Source: Promerops cafer (taxonomy: Eukaryota > Chordata > Aves > Passeriformes > Nectariniidae). Taken from it: a stretch of 64,000 bases of DNA. The notes beneath the pieces were generated by a model. That model did no database searches. It had not been told where the DNA came from and saw only the letters and a program-made list of their open reading frames with translations. The stretch spans positions 186,001-250,000 of the forward strand of contig VZSE01006140.1 in the NCBI GenBank assembly GCA_013398275.1, given 5' to 3'. The translations under genes were made by a program, and so were the position numbers. Positions 60,809-64,000 of this stretch are shown in pieces. How positions within the stretch are numbered: position 1 is the first letter of the stretch; every line of letters starts with the position of its first letter.

Positions 60809-63800
60809 CTGGCCTCTCCCCACTGGCCCTGCAGGGCAGTGCTGGGGGGAACATCTCACCCTGCTCCAGATGCTGCTGTGTGGTTCCTGCAGTCAGCAAG
60901 GGCTGAGGAAACAGCCAGGAAGGCTGATCCAAACCTCGCCCCATTTTGGGTTAGGCAGCAGGAGCAGGGGCAGCATTTATAACAGTGGCTTTTAACCCCC
61001 TTCAGACCAGGCACTGGTACCTGGGAAGAGCTGAGTGACAAACTGGTGCCACTCTGGTGCCAAGTTAAAGAGTTCTCAGCACAGGACTCCAGCCTCGTGC
61101 TGTTGGCTGAATTAACCCCAGCACTTCTGGGACTGACGTGGATGGGGTTGGATTGATGCAAACCACTCGTGGTTTTGCTGCCTTGCCACTGTCAAGGCCT
61201 GGCTGTGCTTTTCCTCCCTCGAGGGCTTCCCTCCCTCCACTCCCATTATTTGGATCAGTTCTCGCTGGGACGGTGCCCTGGAGACCTGAGCAGGAGCCTC
61301 CAGTGGGAAGGGAATGCTGCAGAGCACCAGGACACAAACCATGCTTCTCATTCCCTGTCTGAGTGGTAAGAAAATCCTGCTTTATCCCCACAGAGGGAGA
61401 ACGAGTAAGAAGGGAATTAGAATCCAAACTAAAATAAATAAAACGAGCACTCTTGGTCGCTGGCTGAAACCCATTTTTTCTGACACTTTGAAGTTCATAC
61501 ACTGGCAAAGGAAAACCCTGCACATGAAATCTGGCCTCTGACTGAGGAAGGTCAGTGCTGGGAGAAGGTCTGGATGAAGGTACCTCAAAGGGCTGGAATA
61601 TTTTCCTTACCTGAACTGCTGTGTGTGGATGAACCCTGGCTCAGGAATTTTTTCCCCATTAGGTGGATATCTTTGTCTTCCTGCCATAGACTCTGGCAGA
61701 ACAAAGCACATCAAACCCTGTGCCTGTCTCCTTTTGTTGATGGCTATTTATTTTCCTTACCATTGCTCTTGTTTTGTTCTCTTGGCTCAGAAGTCTGGCT
61801 GCTGCTCCAGACCAGTTAATTCTCTGTAAGAGCTGCACAGGCCCAAGGCCTACATTATATTTATAAGCTGTAAGGATCTCCCCAGGCAGACTCAGAAATA
61901 AAGGATTCGAGTCAAACAGCTACAAGGAGATGCTCCAAAACAGCCTCAGAGAGGAAACACAAAGAGATGGAGCATCAGCTGTTCCCCCATGCTGAATTTT
62001 AAAGGAGCACTCCAGCTCCTGCAGCCATGGGAGGGGAGGGGAGCGTTCTTTATCCTTTAATCTCCCGTGTTTCCAGCACAAGGAGGAAATGTCCTGCTTT
62101 CCTCTGTCTGAGCATGTGTTTGAGGAGCTTTTCACTCAGGTTGGTTGAGGGAAGGGCAGCAGGAGAGGCTGGGGCTGGATGGCCACGGATGCAGCAGGGA
62201 CAGACCTCAGCTGGACAGGGAGGGAGGAACCTGTCAGGATGCCAGGCAGGGATGGAGAAAAGGTGACACCAGAGGAAAACTCCTCATTCTCGACAGTTTC
62301 TATACAAAAATAAAATTTATTGCAGTATGTTACTCTGTCTATACCTCGTTGTTGCTGGAAGTGACTGACAGGCCTCTTCCAGCTTTGAATTATTCATAAA
62401 AACCTTTTTTATTGTTGTTTTCCCTTCTTGCATAAAGCAGAAAGTTGCAGGGAGCCCTGTCAGTGACTGTGTGTGCTTCCTGTCCCTCCCTGTGACGCTG
62501 CCACCCCACAGAGGACACCAGGACGTGCCCCTGGCCCCGCTGGTCCCACACCTCCCCTGATTCTGAGCCCGAGTGCTGCTGTGAGCCTGAACAAAGCTGG
62601 GCAGGAAATGTTTTTCCCAGCTAGAGAAACATTTTGTTCCCATTCCGTGCTTGAGCCAAATGGGGTTTTCTTGAGGCCTTTTTTTCTTTTTCTAAACAAA
62701 GGAATAAGTAAGCAAACACGTCTGCAAGGAGCTGATTGAAATGGCCAAAGCTCAGCCAGTGGACTTGTTGAGGACTTTGGCAAGATGTGAAAATTGAGTT
62801 TTCTGACCCAAATCTCATGACTCAAACCCAGGCCTTGCACCCAGGACCTCACCAAGCTGCAGGCAAGGCTGGGATGGTGCTTTCTTTCCCTGGAAAGTCC
62901 ATCCCTAGCAGAAGCCACTCCAGCCAGAGCACTCCCACAGAAGGTTTCTGTTTTGATAACATGCCATTTTCCAGGGAAAAATATTTTTATCTGAAAGCTC
63001 CCCACCCTGTTTGCCCACAGAGTGATGATGTTAACTTGGATCTCCGTGCCCAGGGGACTGGGGATGTGTGTGAGGGAAGTCAGCCTGCCTGGGCTGTGGG
63101 GAGAGGCACGCCCAGCCCTGCAGCCTTCCTGGGGATTAAGGCAGCAGTGCTGGCAGTGCTGCTGTCCCTGCGAGGGACGTGGGGCTGTGTGCCCTGGGAG
63201 CTGAGGGCTTTGCTTCTGTTTATGGCTCAGGCAGCACAGCCCGTGTGTAGCCAGCACCTTGCCTGTCCTGGAGGTCAGAAATGCTCCAGGGCAGCCTGGA
63301 CATCAACTAAATAATAGCTGAGTGCAGGGGCAGGCAGGGTTTTACCACAGGGAACTGCGAGGCACCTTGGAAATGTCCTCTCTTCTTGCACCACCTCTTC
63401 CAGGGGGTTGCATCTGCAGGACATGGGACACTGGCCGTCCAGGAAGGGGACAGGATGGGGCTGCAGCACGCCACAGTGGCAGCCTGGGGTGTGCCAGCTC
63501 CCTGGCCCTGAAGGCTGCCACCACCCCGGCTCACAGGCACTGGAACTGGCATCACCAGCACGGAGAAATGCTTTGCAATCCCTTGGTTTGTCCTCCTCGC
63601 TTCTCTGTCCACAGGCAAAGCTCAGCTCAGCCGTGGCTGGGGGTTCCAGCCCTCTCCAACTGCTTTGGAGCCCCTTTGGAGAACAATTCCACCCTGCAGA
63701 ACAGAATTTCCAGGATTCTCTGTGTGGAGCTGACAGCAAAGGCATCCCAGTGCACCCACCCCAGCACACAGGGCAGAATGACCCAGCTGAAATTTAGGAT

Positions 63801-64000
63801 TAGGGGCTAAACTCCTCTCTTCCCTCTGTGGCTGAGGGAGGCAAACGGGCACCTGGCAGAGTCTGTGGAACAGGGCTGGGTCAGGAGAGCCTGACTGACT
63901 CTGCTGTAACTGAGCAGGGAGCCTGGGGACCAGGGTTGGACAACTCCACTGGGGATGGAGACATTTTACCTTCAAGGCTAAAACCAGCAGAGGATGCAGT
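60809..64000. other. No gene seen
   Basis: Unique intergenic sequence to the end of the window. Long overlapping frames at 62460-63257 (minus) and 62787-63314 (plus) have no recognisable identity and lie in GC-rich DNA. Confidence 0.55.

Noticed and set aside
60372..60995. Repetitive Pro/Gln/Ser and Gly/Trp/Leu frames
   Set aside because: Produced by the minisatellite at 60608-60808.
62460..63257. 265-residue minus-strand frame
   Set aside because: The composition is not coding-like, several frames overlap it on both strands, and no family resemblance or splice context was found.
1..64000. CRISPR arrays, operons or prokaryotic mobile systems
   Set aside because: The window is a eukaryotic nuclear sequence. 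The regular repeats here are tandem minisatellites without unique spacers.

Overview
This is a vertebrate nuclear window, almost certainly from a bird. It contains CR1 LINE tails and degenerate MIR-type SINE relics, short avian-style endogenous retroviral LTRs, no L1 or Alu, and long introns with GT-AG junctions. The only gene I can support is the 3' end of ARHGEF9 (collybistin, a Cdc42 guanine-nucleotide exchange factor that binds gephyrin at inhibitory synapses), on the + strand. Its last coding exons lie at 3875-4118, 4758-4826 and 14794-14975 or 15882-16063. Its upstream exons (SH3, DH and the start of PH) are outside the window.

Layout. 1-3874 is intron. 3875-4826 holds two coding exons for the PH domain and the following linker. 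4827-14793 is a roughly 10 kb intron. 14401-16575 holds two near-identical tandem copies of 1,087 bp, each carrying the terminal coding exon, separated by a single N at 15488. This is most simply an unmerged contig overlap rather than a real exon duplication. The second copy runs on into a roughly 3.7 kb 3' UTR that ends near 19725, after an AATAAA at 19702. CpG-rich patches follow at 19860-20105 and 20740-21070.

From 21 kb to 64 kb I see no convincing gene. The region holds minisatellites (22.4, 44.9, 51.9 and 60.6 kb), a 47-base A run, CR1 fragments (31.2, 34.9, 42.4 and 56.2 kb), MIR-like relics (49.0 and 58.9 kb) and three solo or fragmentary LTRs (32.1, 40.1 and 43.6 kb). One 66-codon open frame at 32996-33192 looks protein-like but I do not recognise it. 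The ARHGEF9 exons splice in consistent phase and code for one continuous C-terminus. Nothing else here forms a pathway or operon, and I found no clear new biological system. The points most worth checking are the terminal-exon duplication, the intact solo LTR with inverted ends and target-site duplication, the foldback element at 6120-6179, and the unexplained frame near 33.0 kb.
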